Of a DNA stretch of 62,435 nucleotides, positions 59,926 through 62,435 are shown in pieces (the stretch's first letter is position 1; each line of letters opens with the position of its first letter). A program made the translations under genes and the position numbers. The notes beneath the pieces are model-generated. The model worked only from the letters and a program-made list of their open reading frames with translations. It had not been told where the DNA came from and made no database searches. This DNA is from Candidatus Atribacteria bacterium (lineage in GTDB: Bacteria; Atribacterota; Phoenicimicrobiia; Phoenicimicrobiales; Phoenicimicrobiaceae): the NCBI GenBank assembly GCA_003513845.1, contig DOTB01000031.1:1-62435 (forward strand), in the 5' to 3' direction.

Positions 59926-61032
59926 CTACTTTTTGGTATAATCAAAGATAAAGTCAATGATTTTTTTAGCAGAATTTAGATTACCTAATTTTTTACTCTT
60001 CTTAGACATTATCTCTAATTGCTTTTTATCGTTTATTAAGTTAAACAACGCTTTTGCTAATCTTTCGCCAGATAAATCTTTTTCTAAAATTAATATTGCA
60101 GCCCCTTCACTTTCTAAAATTCTGGCATTATATTCTTGATGATTATTAGTAGCAAAGGGATAGGGAATTAAAATTGCAGGCAGTCCATAAGCACTGATCT
60201 CAGCCAGGGTGGTAGCCCCAGCCCGGCAAATTACTAAATCAGCCAAAACATAGGCTTTTTCAATATTATAAAGATAAGGTTCAACAGAAAAAATATTATT
60301 ATCATCCCCTATGATATCAATAATTTCCTCGTAATCATCACTCCCGCTAATCAGTAAAACTTGCCATTGATTTTTTATGGAATCCTTAATTAAATTGATA
60401 CCTTCTATAACCGCCCTGTTTATGGATACTGCGCCTTTGCTCCCTCCGAACACCAATATAGTTTTTTTTAGTGGATCTAATTTAAAGTTATGATAATCTT
60501 TGTTTTTTATGGGTGGTAACTTTTTAAAACGAACTGGATTACCAGTAAAAATTAATCTTGAACTATGTTTAAAATATTTTCTTGATTGAGCAAAACTTAA
60601 AAATACCGCTTTTACTATACGAGATAAGAATCTATTAGTAATCCCGGGTATCACATTTTGTTCATGAATAAAAGTTGGGATTCCTAATAAGGCAGCAATT
60701 AAGACAACTGAACCGCTTACATAACCACCCGTCCCAATGACTATATCTGGTTTATAATTTCTAATAATCTTATATGATTGAAATAAAGAAATAAAAAATA
60801 CTATAATTGCTGTAAAATTTTCCCAACATATTCTTCTTTGTATGCCCTTTGCATTGATACTAACGAATTTAAAACCTTCTCGAGGAATAAGTTTTGCTTC
60901 TAATCCCTTTTTAGTGCCTACAAACAGTATTTCATTTTTAATATCCCTATCTTTTAACTCATTAGCTAAGCTAATGCCCGGATATATATGACCTCCTGTT
61001 CCACCTCCTGATATTATTATTCTCAATGACAT
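59926..61032 (-). CDS. murG: UDP-GlcNAc:lipid I transferase MurG
   Basis: 368 aa. GGGTGGHIYPGISLANEL, GTGGYVSGSVVLIAALLGIP, FGGSKGAVSINRAV and CRAGATTLAEISAYGLPAIL. Makes lipid II. It adjoins ftsW with no gap. Confidence 0.96.
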   Translation of the reverse strand: MSLRIIISGGGTGGHIYPGISLANELKDRDIKNEILFVGTKKGLEAKLIPREGFKFVSINAKGIQRRICWENFTAIIVFFISLFQSYKIIRNYKPDIVIGTGGYVSGSVVLIAALLGIPTFIHEQNVIPGITNRFLSRIVKAVFLSFAQSRKYFKHSSRLIFTGNPVRFKKLPPIKNKDYHNFKLDPLKKTILVFGGSKGAVSINRAVIEGINLIKDSIKNQWQVLLISGSDDYEEIIDIIGDDNNIFSVEPYLYNIEKAYVLADLVICRAGATTLAEISAYGLPAILIPYPFATNNHQEYNARILESEGAAILILEKDLSGERLAKALFNLINDKKQLEIMSKKSKKLGNLNSAKKIIDFIFDYTKK

Positions 61033-62160
61033 TTATTGTACCCCTTGTTCCTTTATTCTATACCGTGAAATATTTAACAGGATTCCTACACAAAACATAG
61101 TTACAATTAAGGATGAACCACCAAAACTGATAAAAGGTAAAGTAAGGCCAGTAGTGGGAATCATTTTGGTAACTACTCCAATGTTGACAATGCTCTGAAA
61201 AGCTATCATTGCAGTAATACCTGCAGCCAATAGAGTTCCGAACTGATCTACAGAATTAATGGCTATCCTAAATCCACGCCATAATATTAAAATAAATAAA
61301 GCAATTACTATTAAAGTCCCAATAAATCCCAATTCTTCTCCAATTATAGAGAAAATAAAATCGGTATGTTGATCGGGGAGATAAAAATATTTTTGCCTAC
61401 TCTCCCCTAACCCGATACCAGAAATTCCCCCACTGCCTAAAGCTAGTAAAGATTGAATAATATGAAATCCGCTATCTAAAGGATCTCTCCAGGGATCCAG
61501 AAAAGAAAGTAATCTTACTTTTCTATAATCCTCTTTTAACAAAATTAAAATTCCTACAGGTATAGCTGCTATTCCCAAAGTAAAAAGTTGAATTATTCTG
61601 GTCCCACCAATAAATAACATAATAAAAGAGATCCCTAAAATAATTAGAGAGGTACTAAAATCAGGTTCTTTTAAAATTAACAAGAATATCACCATTACAA
61701 TAATAAGAGATGGTAATATCCCCTTGATAAAGGTTTTTATCTCTTCAGAATGTTTCCTGGTTAATGATTCTGCCATATATAAAATTAAGGCAAATTTAGC
61801 AATTTCAGAAGGCTGAAAAGAGAAAAACCCTATCTTAAGCCATCTTCTTGCCCCACCCGCCGACCTTCCAATACCGGGAACAAATACCATAATAAGCAGT
61901 ATAATAGATAGAATCAAAATAGGCAGAACAAGTTTTTTATAACAATGATAATCGATAGAAGCAGCCAAAAAGAAAATTACTAAACCTATTATAGCATAAA
62001 GCACTTGTTTTTTTAAAAAGAAATAACTATCTCCATACCATTTATAGGCCATAACATAACTTGAACTAAAGACCATACATATACCAATTGCCGTAAGAAT
62101 CACCACTACTATAAAAAGTAATAAATCAGGAGATTTTTTTTCTATTGTCACCTTAAGCAT
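61033..62160 (-). CDS. ftsW: Peptidoglycan polymerase FtsW
   Basis: 375 aa, about ten membrane segments. SEDS signatures GIGRSAGGARRWLKIG, FFSFQPSEIAKFALILYMAE and SFGGSSLI. Septal wall synthase that works with a class B PBP; that gene and murD/mraY are presumably beyond the window's right edge. Confidence 0.95.
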   Translation of the reverse strand: MLKVTIEKKSPDLLLFIVVVILTAIGICMVFSSSYVMAYKWYGDSYFFLKKQVLYAIIGLVIFFLAASIDYHCYKKLVLPILILSIILLIMVFVPGIGRSAGGARRWLKIGFFSFQPSEIAKFALILYMAESLTRKHSEEIKTFIKGILPSLIIVMVIFLLILKEPDFSTSLIILGISFIMLFIGGTRIIQLFTLGIAAIPVGILILLKEDYRKVRLLSFLDPWRDPLDSGFHIIQSLLALGSGGISGIGLGESRQKYFYLPDQHTDFIFSIIGEELGFIGTLIVIALFILILWRGFRIAINSVDQFGTLLAAGITAMIAFQSIVNIGVVTKMIPTTGLTLPFISFGGSSLIVTMFCVGILLNISRYRIKEQGVQ

Positions 62161-62435
62161 AACTCCTCATGCATAGTTAGTTAGTTAGTTAGTTAGTTAA
62201 TATTAATTCACTAACTAGTTAGTTAATTGTAAAACAACTAACTGGCTTTCCTATCAATCACTTTCCGCTTCTTGTCTACAAATTTACAACTCGAAACCTG
62301 AAAAGCGGAACTTATTACTTGTCACAAATTACTCATCATTCTTATCTGAGAACAATTATTTGATAAAATTTTAGTTCCTGTAGGGGTCTGATTTATCCGA
62401 CCCGCTTTTTAGTTAATTAGTTACAGGTCATGTGA
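62161..62435. repeat. Gene-free end: TTAG microrepeat and palindrome
   Basis: GTTA units in tandem at about 62175-62203 (AGTTAGTTAGTTAGTTAGTT), with more TAGTTAG copies to 62230, and GGGTCTGATTTATCCGACCC at the end (about 62386-62405). No gene seen before the window ends. Confidence 0.7.

Overview
The window is AT-rich bacterial chromosome and reads as one continuous locus of an anaerobic, Gram-positive-like or deep-branching bacterium. The order yicC-remA-gmk-rpoZ-coaBC-priA-def-fmt-yugP-rsmB-PASTA, the ylmE/ylmG/divIVA/ileS/lspA/lgt/rluD string, a T-box leader and RemA all resemble Firmicutes. The only ribonucleotide reductase present is the oxygen-sensitive class III enzyme. My guess is an uncultured Firmicutes relative or Atribacterota; no taxonomic marker in the window settles it.

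Region 1 (1-8.2 kb, + strand) is the most unusual part. It holds a degenerate Ski2/Hel308-like helicase with a C-terminal winged helix, a HTH replication-initiator-like protein, a sigma factor in two pieces (region 2 and region 4), small proteins of the DUF1659 and DUF2922 families, an LL-H-type holin-like protein, an M15 peptidoglycan peptidase and a YvrJ-type membrane peptide. Nearly every gene is separated from the next by palindromic repeat cassettes, and some palindromes lie in frame inside genes. I infer a domesticated phage-like system with its own sigma factor and a holin/peptidase pair, possibly a holin-dependent export device.

Region 2 (8.2-15.6 kb, - strand) is accessory. A DUF4382 lipoprotein sits behind a cyclic-di-GMP-I riboswitch. 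Then come a TdeIII-like restriction-modification pair and a PDDEXK nuclease, each bounded by its own inverted repeats and by attC-like folded sites. Next are a tyrosine recombinase broken by an internal deletion and a frameshift, a small XRE regulator, and a tRNA-Pro(GGG). This looks like a decayed integrative or cassette-type island next to a tRNA.

Region 3 (15.8-38.6 kb, mostly - strand) is core: DprA, translation initiation and protein maturation genes (def, fmt, rsmB), PriA lacking its ATPase motifs, CoaBC, omega, Gmk, RemA, YicC, RqcH (the one + strand gene), RluD, Lgt, LspA, T-box-controlled IleS, DivIVA, YggT, YggS and PhoU.

Region 4 (38.8-47.5 kb) is a catabolic insert: a complete Liv-type ABC transporter plus five genes of a multi-subunit flavin/iron-sulfur amino-acid (proline/hydroxyproline/opine-like) dehydrogenase. 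It separates pgeF from yggS, which are neighbours in Bacillus.

Region 5 (47.8-62.4 kb) carries pgeF, the anaerobic ribonucleotide reductase genes with nrdR behind a promoter with two NrdR boxes, and the cell-division/cell-wall cluster ftsW-murG-murC-murB-ftsQ-ftsA-ftsZ, interrupted by a small GIY-YIG gene among repeats.

Throughout, non-coding DNA is filled with several families of short palindromes and MITE-like elements. The commonest palindrome has 9-bp arms whose sequence differs between copies but always remains self-complementary.
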